Under the pieces are notes generated by a model. The model was not told the DNA's origin. It saw only the letters and a program-made list of their open reading frames with translations, and ran no database searches. The position numbers and the translations under genes are program-made. A DNA stretch of 64,000 nucleotides, from positions 434,001 to 498,000 of the forward strand of contig JBKBNU010000001.1 of NCBI GenBank assembly GCA_046294845.1, in the 5' to 3' direction. Of the stretch, positions 9,215 through 17,046 are shown in pieces (position 1 is the stretch's first letter; every line of letters starts with the position of its first letter). This stretch comes from Micavibrio_C sp046294845. GTDB lineage: Bacteria > Pseudomonadota > Alphaproteobacteria > Micavibrionales > Micavibrionaceae.

Positions 9215-9250
9215 GAATTAGGTCAAAGTTTTTTCCGATCCGGCAAGACG
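9215..9250. repeat. Inverted repeat in the gap before the comM locus
   Basis: In the 298-bp gap between the divergent cyclase gene and the comM locus, TTTTTCCG and CGGAAAAA flank an 11-base spacer around 9228-9255. No T-tract follows the stem in either direction. It may be a transcription-related hairpin or chance. Nothing else recognisable, and no convincing gene, is seen in this gap. Confidence 0.3.
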
Positions 9251-9379
9251 GAAAAATGAAAGCAGACTGCCCGCCGCCAGTCAATGTTGATGCAGGATTC
9301 TCCCTGATCAGGATACAAACTTCCCTTCCCTCAAAAACTGTGCCATAAAACCTTAAATACTTAAGGTTGAAGGGGGGCA

Positions 9380-9389
9380 TTAAATGGTA
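9380..9389 (+). repeat. Core repeat TTAAATGGTA, left copy
   Basis: Identical to 9871-9880. It contains the start codon of the first inserted gene, which is preceded by a GGGGGG ribosome site that I take to be the original comM translation signal. Confidence 0.6.
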
Positions 9390-9881
9390 AACACTTCTAA
9401 AGCTCCGCTCTGGATTGTAATCTTAAGAAATGTAATGATTTCTGCGGTTGCGGGCGCGTTATTCGGGTGCCTGTTATTTCCATCGTTTGGGGCTATTTTG
9501 CAGGCAGCACAAAATGACAATTATGCGCTTCTCAACTTTCCGGCATTATTAAAAAAGACATTTATGTCCCCGCTTCTCGTTTTGTATATCCTTCCCTTTC
9601 TTTTGCCCTTAATAGGAATTGCTTGTTTGGTGGGCATATTGTTCCAAGGAAGTATTCAGAAACATCTTGAGTTTTGGTGCTTTATTGCGCCGCTATCGGT
9701 ATGGCTGGCAGCGATTTTCATTCTTATCCAGACGCCTCCCAATCAATATTATGAGCAGTTCACAACATTAGAACGTTTCTTGATTGAAATATCCAATCCA
9801 GAGCATTTCCTGTTTCTAATTGCATCGGCTTTTTCATCTTTTATTTTTTATCGATTATCCAAGAGTGGCTTTAAATGGTAG
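9384..9881 (+). CDS. Hypothetical membrane protein at the comM insertion (cargo 1)
   Basis: Not recognised. A 165-residue protein with about four hydrophobic segments (near residues 12-35, 58-85, 93-115 and 138-158) and a basic C-terminus, so probably an inner-membrane protein. Its ATGGTA start is the same hexamer as the start of comM, and its stop TAG lies inside the next copy of ATGGTAG. The gene is thus bounded exactly by comM start-codon sequence. The composition is markedly AT-richer than comM. It appears to use the ribosome site that would otherwise serve comM. Confidence 0.6.
   Translation: MVNTSKAPLWIVILRNVMISAVAGALFGCLLFPSFGAILQAAQNDNYALLNFPALLKKTFMSPLLVLYILPFLLPLIGIACLVGILFQGSIQKHLEFWCFIAPLSVWLAAIFILIQTPPNQYYEQFTTLERFLIEISNPEHFLFLIASAFSSFIFYRLSKSGFKW
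9871..9880 (+). repeat. Core repeat TTAAATGGTA, middle copy
   Basis: Perfect match to 9380-9389. It overlaps the 3' end of cargo gene 1 and the start of the partial comM copy. A shorter shared core, AAATGGTA, recurs at 10792-10799 before intact comM. Confidence 0.6.
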
Positions 9882-9979
9882 CGCGGATTAACACAGTCGC
9901 CTTTCATGGCGTGGAAGTGCAGTCAATTGATGTGCAGGTGCAGATCAGCAATGGGTTGCCTGCTTTTACAAACGTGGGG
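9875..9979 (+). pseudogene. Truncated duplicate of the comM 5' end (35 codons)
   Basis: This 105-bp segment aligns without gaps to 10794-10898, the start of intact comM, with 12 differences. Ten of them are synonymous in the comM frame and two change a residue (Val to Ile, Ile to Asn). Similarity ends abruptly after GTGGGG. The reading frame then continues without a stop into the secreted-protein gene. The synonymous bias means the copy diverged while it was still part of a functional comM, so it probably derives from a different comM allele. Confidence 0.85.
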
Positions 9980-10003
9980 TACAGTATTGCCTGTCTTAAG
10001 AAA

Positions 10004-10810
10004 ATGGCTAAGATATGGGGCTTATCGCTTTTCTTAATCTTTCTTCCTTCTGTATTCCTCCTGAAGTCACAAGGCGCTCATGCTTCCAGTTGTATTAAAG
10101 AAGAATTCTCAATAAAAAATGCATTTGATCAATCCGAGGTAGTTTTCAAAGGGGAGATATCTGCGTTAAATCCAGATGGGAGTGTTTCAACTAAGATTAT
10201 AGAAGCTTATAAGCATACCCAACCTTTGCCAAACAATGGGACTTTTGATCTTTATTTTATAGGACGGGGTATCAATAAATTAGAGCCTGTTCAATTCATA
10301 GTGTATGGCTCTTACAAAGAAGGTAATGGCGCAAAGATCAATACAGGCTCTTGTCGCCAGCAGCCATTTCGGCTAACTGCACAAAACTATATGAATTATA
10401 TCCAAGAAGCTGCAGGAAAATTGGATGAAAAAGTAGCCTTATCTGAAGTCGTGTTTATCGGTGAGGTTCTGCGGCAAGATTACATTCCTCTTAAAAATGG
10501 CAAGGACAAATCTGTGACCTTTATAAGGCCAGTACAGATTTTGTATGCCAATACAGACAGATCTAGAAAATATTTGCAGAACGCTGAGATAGAGCTTCAA
10601 AGCTGGTGTGGTGACGAAATGCATGTGGGCGAGAAATATATTCTAAGCGCAGAAATTTCCTTTGTGAGGACTGAGAATGGCGAACGTTTAAAAGAGCCGA
10701 GAACAATATTGCGGGGTATTTGTACACCATATTCCCCAGTTCCCCTTAAAGAGGAATTCATTTTGAGAAGTTTATCTAAAGATCGGATACAAAATGGTAG
10801 CCCGCATTAA
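10004..10810 (+). CDS. Secreted TIMP/NTR-like protein at the comM insertion (cargo 2)
   Basis: Predicted exported protein of 268 residues. From the ATG at 10004 there is a clean signal peptide (MAKIWGLSLFLIFLPSVF, cleavage near AHASS). The mature part seems to hold two netrin/TIMP-like modules: an N-terminal Cys followed by AFDQSEVVFKGEI, then VALSEVVFIGEV with WCGDEMHVGEKYILSAE and a later C in GICTPYSPVPL. That layout is seen in bacterial NTR-like proteins, but function is unknown. The same frame is open from the partial comM start at 9875, so a 311-residue fusion with 43 extra residues is possible. I prefer the internal ATG because it restores the signal peptide at the N-terminus. The 3' end overlaps the comM start by 17 bases. 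Confidence 0.6.
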   Translation: MAKIWGLSLFLIFLPSVFLLKSQGAHASSCIKEEFSIKNAFDQSEVVFKGEISALNPDGSVSTKIIEAYKHTQPLPNNGTFDLYFIGRGINKLEPVQFIVYGSYKEGNGAKINTGSCRQQPFRLTAQNYMNYIQEAAGKLDEKVALSEVVFIGEVLRQDYIPLKNGKDKSVTFIRPVQILYANTDRSRKYLQNAEIELQSWCGDEMHVGEKYILSAEISFVRTENGERLKEPRTILRGICTPYSPVPLKEEFILRSLSKDRIQNGSPH

Positions 10811-12341
10811 CACAGTCGCTTTTCATGGCGTGGAAGTGCAGTCAGTTGATGTGCAGGTGCAGATCAGCAATGGACTGCCCGCGTTCACCATCGTGGGATT
10901 GCCGGATAAGGCTGTGGCGGAATCGCGCGAGCGTGTGCGGGCGGCGCTTCATGCGCTGGGGTTGTCGCTTCCCCCCAAAAGACTAACCGTTAATCTCGCG
11001 CCTGCCGATCTTGCCAAGGAAGGTTCGCATTACGATCTGCCGATTGCCTTGGGTTTGCTTGCGGCGATGGAAGTTTTACCCGCCGATGAACTTCGTAATT
11101 CACTGGTGCTGGGGGAATTGTCGTTGGATGCGGGTATCCGTGCGGTCGCGGGTGTATTGCCGGCAGCACTTCATGCCTCCGCGAATGATAATCGCTTGAT
11201 TTGTCCTGCGGCCTGTGGCGCGGAAGCAGCGTGGGCGGGCGAGATTGATATTCTGGCCCCGCATGATCTTTTACAATTGATCAATCATATGAAGGGCACA
11301 CAGATATTGAGCCGCCCGCAACCGCAAGCGGGTAGTGCTTCTGTCGCGGGTAAGCCTGTTACCGACCTTTCTTCGGTGAGGGGGCAGGAAAGCGCCAAGC
11401 GCGCGCTCGAGATTGCGGCAGCGGGCAGTCATAACCTGCTCATGATCGGCCCACCGGGGGCGGGCAAATCGATGTTGGCATCCTGTTTGCCCGGTATATT
11501 GCCGCCTTTATCACCACGCGAAGCGCTCGAAGTTTCGATGATTCATTCTCTCGCGGGATCGCTGCCTGAAGGCGGCCTGATCCAGCAACGCCCGTTCCGT
11601 GCGCCCCATCATTCCGCTTCGCTGCCCGCGCTTGTTGGGGGCGGGCACAAGGCGCGCCCCGGTGAAATATCACTCGCCCATCGCGGTGTTTTGTTTCTGG
11701 ATGAATTGCCCGAATTTGCGCGGGCGACACTTGAATCCTTGCGGCAACCTTTGGAAATGGGTGAAGCCACAGTCGCGCGTGCCAACCATCATGTAACATA
11801 TCCTGCGCGCTTCCAGTTGATTGCGGCGATGAACCCGTGCCGTTGCGGTTATCTGGGTGATCCGTCGCAGGAATGCACCAAGGCCCCGAAATGCGGGACC
11901 GAGTATCAGGAAAAACTCTCCGGCCCGTTACTGGACCGCATTGATCTGCAAGTGGATACGGGGGCGGTCTCGATTGCCGATCTGGGTGCACCGCAGCCGC
12001 AAAGCGAGAAGTCGGCTGTTGTGGCCGCGCGGGTTCTCGCGGCACGGGCGCTTCAGCAGGCCCGCTATGATTCTGTTGCGCCCGAAGCGGGATATTTGAA
12101 TGCGACCCTGCCGCCCGCGCTGCTCGAGGAGTTAATGGTGCTGGATGATGCCGCGCGGCTCTTCTTGAATGATGCTGCCGAACGGCTCAGGCTCTCTGCC
12201 AGGGCCTATCACCGTTTGCTGCGGGTTGCGCGGACCATCGCCGATCTGGAGGCTGTCAGCACCGGAACTGCCCCCTTGGCCCATATTTTGAAAAATCATA
12301 TAGCAGAATCAATAGGTTATAGAAGATTGCGGGTCGGCTAG
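10794..12341 (+). CDS. comM: ComM/YifB family Mg-chelatase-like AAA+ ATPase
   Basis: Homologue of ComM, a hexameric AAA+ helicase that promotes branch migration during natural transformation in other Gram-negative bacteria. Order: an N-terminal ChlI-like domain (residues 1-165), Walker A GPPGAGKS (219-226), Walker B LFLDELPEF, a CRCGYLGDP zinc-like insert and a C-terminal Mg-chelatase domain. The length of 515 residues is full. The gene itself is intact, but two foreign genes and a second copy of its 5' end lie immediately upstream, so its expression now depends on read-through from them or on a ribosome site within cargo gene 2. Confidence 0.93.
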   Translation: MVARINTVAFHGVEVQSVDVQVQISNGLPAFTIVGLPDKAVAESRERVRAALHALGLSLPPKRLTVNLAPADLAKEGSHYDLPIALGLLAAMEVLPADELRNSLVLGELSLDAGIRAVAGVLPAALHASANDNRLICPAACGAEAAWAGEIDILAPHDLLQLINHMKGTQILSRPQPQAGSASVAGKPVTDLSSVRGQESAKRALEIAAAGSHNLLMIGPPGAGKSMLASCLPGILPPLSPREALEVSMIHSLAGSLPEGGLIQQRPFRAPHHSASLPALVGGGHKARPGEISLAHRGVLFLDELPEFARATLESLRQPLEMGEATVARANHHVTYPARFQLIAAMNPCRCGYLGDPSQECTKAPKCGTEYQEKLSGPLLDRIDLQVDTGAVSIADLGAPQPQSEKSAVVAARVLAARALQQARYDSVAPEAGYLNATLPPALLEELMVLDDAARLFLNDAAERLRLSARAYHRLLRVARTIADLEAVSTGTAPLAHILKNHIAESIGYRRLRVG

Positions 12342-12520
12342 GCCTTTTAGGGTCCTGAAATTCCATAAAAATTTGAATTTTGCGGGGAAAACGACTATGA
12401 TTATAAGGAATGTAATCAGGTTTTTTTGTCGGTTTTCTGTAAAGACGAAAAGGTTTGATTAAGATGTTCGTTGTAAGATACAACGGTACATAACAAAAAA
12501 TAAGGGTGTAGTAGGGGACA

Positions 12521-13480
12521 ATGGCACTGCCACAGTCTATCAGCGAAGAGTTTGGAATGAGCGCCGAAGGCGCCGATGTCTATGCTGACTCTGCCATGGA
12601 CGCAGCGAATGATCCGCTGATGAGTTCCACCGTTAAACCCGACCTTCTCCAGACAATCCAGCCGCAAGTCGTTGCCGATCCGAACCAGTCTTCGGCCAAT
12701 GATGCGCAGATGACAGCCAAGCAACAACAGGCCGTCAAACAATATCAGGATCTGACCACCAAGACACCAAGCGGCATGGGTGCTGCCTTGAGTGCGGGCG
12801 CAGGCGCGCAGGCCGGTCAGGCCCGTCAGGAAACAGCCCAGAAAGCTGCCACACAAATGGCGAGCAAGGCTGCCGATCTTCAAAAAGTTATTTCAGGTGC
12901 CGATGCTGCCAAACCGAAAGAAGCCGGATTGGGTGGCAAGGTTACAGGTGCCGCTATTGGCCAGGGTTTCAATGTGGCCGCTGCTGGTCTGGCGACCGTT
13001 GTGGCCGGTCCGGCTGCCGGTGCTGCTGTGGCGGCTGTCGGTATGACCTATGATGTGGTTAAAGCCTTCAGTGGTCAAAGTGATGGCCCCAGTTCTTTTG
13101 GTACACGCGATTCCAAAGGCGAAGTTTCTGCCTTTACAACGTCTTCATCGGCGCAACCGGCGGCTTCTGCTCCGGCCCAGCCTGCGACGACGGCTTTCAA
13201 CAATTTCATGTCCAATATCCCTGGTGTCGGCGCTATGCCTTCCATGGATCAAGGTCAGGTGGAAACCACAAGTGCGGCGCTCAAGGGTATCGAAAAGGCT
13301 CCCAAATTGAGCATGACGCCTGCGGCAGCAGCTCTGCAGGGCATTTTCCGCAATGGTCAGGAAGCTGCGGCTTCGAAAGATGGTCCGGCCGTCGATCAGG
13401 ACGAAAAGCTGGACTTCAAGGCTGCTATGCCTAACCCGGGTGTTTTCCAGCCCGCGGCCCCTAAACCGTTCTTCGGTTGA
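12521..13480 (+). CDS. Hypothetical Ala/Gln/Pro-rich protein, 319 aa
   Basis: Not recognised. Low-complexity protein rich in Ala, Gln, Ser, Pro and Gly. A central glycine- and alanine-rich hydrophobic tract (about residues 145-180, with GAAIGQGFNVAAAGLATVV and AGPAAGAAVAAVG) could form glycine-zipper membrane helices. The flanks look disordered, and there is no signal peptide. An AGGGGAC ribosome site sits 4 bases before the ATG and a terminator follows the stop, so it is probably expressed alone. A scaffold, secreted or pore-like role would be a guess. Confidence 0.65.
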   Translation: MALPQSISEEFGMSAEGADVYADSAMDAANDPLMSSTVKPDLLQTIQPQVVADPNQSSANDAQMTAKQQQAVKQYQDLTTKTPSGMGAALSAGAGAQAGQARQETAQKAATQMASKAADLQKVISGADAAKPKEAGLGGKVTGAAIGQGFNVAAAGLATVVAGPAAGAAVAAVGMTYDVVKAFSGQSDGPSSFGTRDSKGEVSAFTTSSSAQPAASAPAQPATTAFNNFMSNIPGVGAMPSMDQGQVETTSAALKGIEKAPKLSMTPAAAALQGIFRNGQEAAASKDGPAVDQDEKLDFKAAMPNPGVFQPAAPKPFFG

Positions 13481-13516
13481 TATTTTCAGATATTATGTTA
13501 TCTATCATATTGATTC

Positions 13517-13549
13517 AGACGTAAAAACTGTTACGTCTTTATCTTCTCT
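13517..13549 (+). terminator. Rho-independent terminator
   Basis: 8-bp stem AGACGTAA (13517-13524) / TTACGTCT (13531-13538) with a 6-base loop, followed by a pyrimidine run TTATCTTCTCTT. It lies about 36 bases after the Ala-rich gene. Confidence 0.7.
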
Positions 13550-13685
13550 TAATCTGCATCAGGCGATGATAGGGGATGAGAGTCCAAAATCGGGTAACCG
13601 GTTTGCGTGAAAAGCGTTTGGGCTCCGCAGTTCTAACGTGTAAGACTTGGTAAGATTTGTTTTTTCCTGAAATGGGGTTGGCGCG

Positions 13686-14744
13686 GTGCAATACCAGCAT
13701 GACAGTAAACAGGCCTTGGAATTTGCGACGAGTGCGTTCGAACGTATTCGCGAGGAGAATCTGCCTCCGACACCGGATATCTATGAACTCTGGTATGTTT
13801 ATTTCTCTTCGCAAAGTCCCGAGATTACCCGCGCTATCGACATCCTTGTGGCGAACAAACAAAAGATAACGGCTGAACGCTGCCACGATCTTTACAACCG
13901 CTTCCTGAGTGAAGAAAGAAGTCAGGAAATGGTACGTCGTGCCGGCGACCAGATTAATTCCACCATCCAGAGCGTGACGGGCGTTGTCCGTAACGTGAAA
14001 GCGGCGACAGAAGAATATAGCGGTAACCTTGAGGGTGTAACCGCACGCATCAAGAGCACGGGAAGCCCCAAAGAACTGGAATCAGTGCTGAATGACTTGG
14101 TTAGCGATACCAACAGCATGCTCCAGCGCAACAAGGCACTGGAAGAAGAGTTGGATAAATCTTCCCACGTCATGGAGGAATTGCAACGCGACCTTGAAAA
14201 TGTACGCCGTGAAGCTCTGACAGATGGCTTGACCAATCTCGCCAACCGCAAGGCCTTTGATAACGAGCTGCAGGAAATTGCACAGGATGTACAGGCCAAT
14301 GGCGGCACATTCTCGTTATTGATGGTTGATATCGATTACTTCAAGAGTTTCAATGACAATTATGGCCATCAGGTCGGTGATCAGGTTCTGCGTCTTGTCG
14401 CCCGCACTTTGACAGATGGTATTAAGGGTCGTGACGTGGCAGCCCGCTATGGCGGTGAAGAATTTGCAATTATTCTGCCTGATACGAATTTGGCTTCGGG
14501 CGTGACGGTCGGTAATGCTTTGCGCAAGGCTGTGGCTACCAAAGATGTTGTCAATCGTAACACGGGTGACAAGCTGGGCCGGATTACCATGTCTGTCGGT
14601 GTCGCTGAATTTCTGCCGGGTGAAAATCTGACCGATCTGATCGAGCGTGCCGATGCCGCGCTTTATACCGCCAAGCATAATGGCCGCAATCAGGTGGCCG
14701 CAGCACCTACACCGGGTAAGAAGCAGAAAAAAGAAACTGCTTAG
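13686..14744 (+). CDS. Soluble GGDEF diguanylate cyclase with degenerate I-site
   Basis: Probable c-di-GMP synthase without membrane segments. The N-terminal 170 residues are helical with a coiled coil (about 140-175), a likely dimerisation signalling region. The GGDEF domain has an intact GGEEF motif (256-260) and metal-binding DIDYFKSFND. The position of the inhibitory site RxxD reads KGRD (247-250), so feedback inhibition may be weakened. The start is GTG at 13686, giving 352 residues. A lysine-rich tail ends the protein. Confidence 0.9.
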   Translation: MQYQHDSKQALEFATSAFERIREENLPPTPDIYELWYVYFSSQSPEITRAIDILVANKQKITAERCHDLYNRFLSEERSQEMVRRAGDQINSTIQSVTGVVRNVKAATEEYSGNLEGVTARIKSTGSPKELESVLNDLVSDTNSMLQRNKALEEELDKSSHVMEELQRDLENVRREALTDGLTNLANRKAFDNELQEIAQDVQANGGTFSLLMVDIDYFKSFNDNYGHQVGDQVLRLVARTLTDGIKGRDVAARYGGEEFAIILPDTNLASGVTVGNALRKAVATKDVVNRNTGDKLGRITMSVGVAEFLPGENLTDLIERADAALYTAKHNGRNQVAAAPTPGKKQKKETA

Positions 14745-14755
14745 GCCTTCCTATT

Positions 14756-14777
14756 ATCTTTTAAGAAAAGATTTGTC
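14756..14777 (+). terminator. Weak terminator-like hairpin after the GGDEF gene
   Basis: ATCTTTT-AAG-AAAAGAT forms a 7-bp A/T-rich stem at 14756-14772, then TTGTCT. The stem is weak and lacks a good T-tract. Confidence 0.3.
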
Positions 14778-14826
14778 TATTGCATGGGGGGTTGCCCTGA
14801 TGCTGATAAATGCCTATTTATAAGGC

Positions 14827-17046
14827 ATGCACGCCACATCTCCTTCAGAATTTCCCCCGACATCCTACCTTGAGGGTCTTAATGATCCGCAGCGCGAAGC
14901 CGTGATTACAACCGAGGGGCCTGTTCTTGTTTTAGCAGGGGCAGGTACAGGCAAAACAAGGGTGCTGACGACGCGTCTGGCGCATATCCTCAGAAGTAAT
15001 AAAGCTTTTCCTTCACAGATTCTGGCTGTGACTTTTACCAACAAGGCAGCGCAGGAAATGCGCGAACGCGTTTCCCGTTTGCTGGGTGGTCAGGCGGTTG
15101 AAGGATGGTGGCTCGGAACATTTCATGCTTTGGCTGCGCGCATGCTGCGTCGTCATGCCGATCTGGTGGGTCTGACATCCAATTTCACGATCATTGATCC
15201 TGATGACCAGATCCGCTTGCTCAAGCAGATCATGGAGAATGAAAATATCGATACCAAGAAATGGGCGCCCAAGGCGATGATCAATATGATTGATCGCTGG
15301 AAAGACAGGGCCATGTCCCCTGCGGACATCAGTCTTGCTGATGCCGGTGATGCGGCGGGCGGGCGCATGCCCGAGATATACCGTTTATATCAGCAACGCC
15401 TTAAAACCGTGAATGCCTGCGATTTTGGCGATCTGCTTTTGCACATGATCGTCATCTTCCGTGATCCCAAAAATCATGATGTGCTGGCGGATTATCATCG
15501 TCGCTTCCGTTATTTGCTGGTTGATGAATATCAGGATACCAACGTTGCACAATATATGTGGCTGCGTTTGCTCGCACAGGGCAGCAATAACATTTGCTGC
15601 GTTGGTGATGATGACCAATCGATTTATGGCTGGCGCGGTGCCGAAGTAGGGAACATCCTTCGCTTCGAAAAAGATTTTGCGGGGGCCAGGATTATCCGTC
15701 TTGAGCAAAATTATCGTTCGACAGGTCATATTCTGGGGGCGGCAGGCGGTGTCATCGCCCATAACGAAGACCGTCTGGGTAAAACTTTGTGGTCGGCTGC
15801 CGATGAAGGCGAGAAGGTTAGCGTCAAGGGTTTATGGGATGGTCCGGCAGAAGCTCGCTATATAGGAGAAGAAATTGAGCAGCTTCAGCGTCAAGGTTAT
15901 CCGTTGAGGGATATGGCGGTGCTAGTACGTGCCGGATTCCAGACGCGCGAATTTGAGAAACATTTCGGACAACTTGATATTAAACATAAAATTATTGGGG
16001 GTGCACGTTTCTATGATAGGGCGGAAATTCGTGATGCACTTGCCTATATGCGCGTGATTGCGCAGCCTGCCGATGATCTTGCATTACATAGGATCATTAA
16101 TGTTCCCAAACGCGGCATTGGTGATACCACATTGCAGATGCTCTACAGTGTGGCCCGCTCAAAAGGCACAAGCCTTTATACGGCCATCCAGCAATTACTG
16201 GAGACAGATGAATTAAAGCCGAAAATCAAGGGGGCGCTTTCCCAGCTTCTGGGTGATTTTGAACGCTGGCGCTCGCTTGTTTCAACGCTTGAGCACACAG
16301 CACTTGCCTCGCAAGTTCTGGATGAGTCTGGCTATATTGCTATGTTGCAAACGGATAAATCGCCGGAAGCGCAGGGACGTTTGGAGAATTTAAAAGAACT
16401 CGTTGCCGGTATGGGCGAGTATGAGACGCTGGCAGCTTTTTTGGAGCATGTCGCTTTGGTTTTGGAACGAAATAATAATGAAACTGACGATGCTGTTTCT
16501 ATCATGACCTTGCACGGGGCCAAAGGTCTAGAGTTTAAAGTCGTTTTTTTGCCAGGATGGGAGGAAGATCTCTTTCCCTCTAAGCGTAGTAGGGAAGAAA
16601 ACGGTATGAGAGGAGTGGAAGAGGAGCGTCGTTTGGCTTATGTGGGCATTACGAGAGCAAGACAGAGGGCGTACATTTCTTATGTTGCGAGCCGCTACAT
16701 GTTTGATGGTGCAATTGAACCAGTTCCCTCACGTTTTGTTGACGAGCTTCCGGCAGAGCATATCGAAAGCAGCAGCGAGACCGGAACCTATAACCCCGGA
16801 CGTTCACAGCACTGGGATTCTTCGGGCATTACGCCTACTGCCCGCAGTCGTCCACAAGGTATTTCCTATAGCAATAAGGACAGACCCTTACCCAAGGACG
16901 CCTATGCACGGGGCGTGCGGGTTTATCATGAAAAATTTGGTAAGGGCATGGTTGTGAATGTCGATGGACACAAGCTTGATATTGCTTTTGATCGGGGTGG
17001 TACAAAGCGTGTCATGGACAGTTTTGTGACACGGGAAGATGACTAG
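14827..17046 (+). CDS. uvrD: UvrD/PcrA-type superfamily 1 DNA helicase
   Basis: 3'-5' DNA helicase for nucleotide-excision and mismatch repair. Visible motifs: Q-motif LNDPQREAV, motif I AGAGTGKT (37-44), Ia FTNKAAQEM, motif II VDEYQDTN, motif III GDDDQSIYGWRGA, motif IV EQNYRST, motif V TLHGAKGLEF and motif VI YVGITRARQ. At 739 residues it has full length, with the tudor-like C-terminus (YHEKFGKGMVV). It abuts, without overlap, a convergent hypothetical gene. Whether to call it uvrD or pcrA is a naming choice. Confidence 0.93.
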   Translation: MHATSPSEFPPTSYLEGLNDPQREAVITTEGPVLVLAGAGTGKTRVLTTRLAHILRSNKAFPSQILAVTFTNKAAQEMRERVSRLLGGQAVEGWWLGTFHALAARMLRRHADLVGLTSNFTIIDPDDQIRLLKQIMENENIDTKKWAPKAMINMIDRWKDRAMSPADISLADAGDAAGGRMPEIYRLYQQRLKTVNACDFGDLLLHMIVIFRDPKNHDVLADYHRRFRYLLVDEYQDTNVAQYMWLRLLAQGSNNICCVGDDDQSIYGWRGAEVGNILRFEKDFAGARIIRLEQNYRSTGHILGAAGGVIAHNEDRLGKTLWSAADEGEKVSVKGLWDGPAEARYIGEEIEQLQRQGYPLRDMAVLVRAGFQTREFEKHFGQLDIKHKIIGGARFYDRAEIRDALAYMRVIAQPADDLALHRIINVPKRGIGDTTLQMLYSVARSKGTSLYTAIQQLLETDELKPKIKGALSQLLGDFERWRSLVSTLEHTALASQVLDESGYIAMLQTDKSPEAQGRLENLKELVAGMGEYETLAAFLEHVALVLERNNNETDDAVSIMTLHGAKGLEFKVVFLPGWEEDLFPSKRSREENGMRGVEEERRLAYVGITRARQRAYISYVASRYMFDGAIEPVPSRFVDELPAEHIESSSETGTYNPGRSQHWDSSGITPTARSRPQGISYSNKDRPLPKDAYARGVRVYHEKFGKGMVVNVDGHKLDIAFDRGGTKRVMDSFVTREDD

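Larger units (their letters stand above)
9380..10793 (+). mobile_element. Two-gene insertion stacked at the comM start codon
   Basis: Two AT-rich genes are inserted exactly at the start codon of comM. The core AAATGGTA occurs three times: at 9382-9389 (start of gene 1), 9873-9880 (end of gene 1 and start of the extra comM 5' copy) and 10792-10799 (end of gene 2 and start of intact comM). Gene 1 is flanked by a perfect 10-bp repeat TTAAATGGTA. No recombinase gene is inside. The boundary precision suggests site-specific integration or homologous capture through comM 5' sequence. The mechanism is inferred. Confidence 0.55.

Noticed and set aside
9156..9380. Minus-strand open frame of 74 codons between the CHASE-PAS-GGDEF cyclase and comM cargo 1
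   Set aside because: No ribosome site, unusual composition and overlap with the presumed comM promoter region; probably noise.
12416..12883. Minus-strand open frame of 155 codons opposite the Ala-rich gene
   Set aside because: It is a shadow of the plus-strand gene at 12521, which has a ribosome site and terminator.
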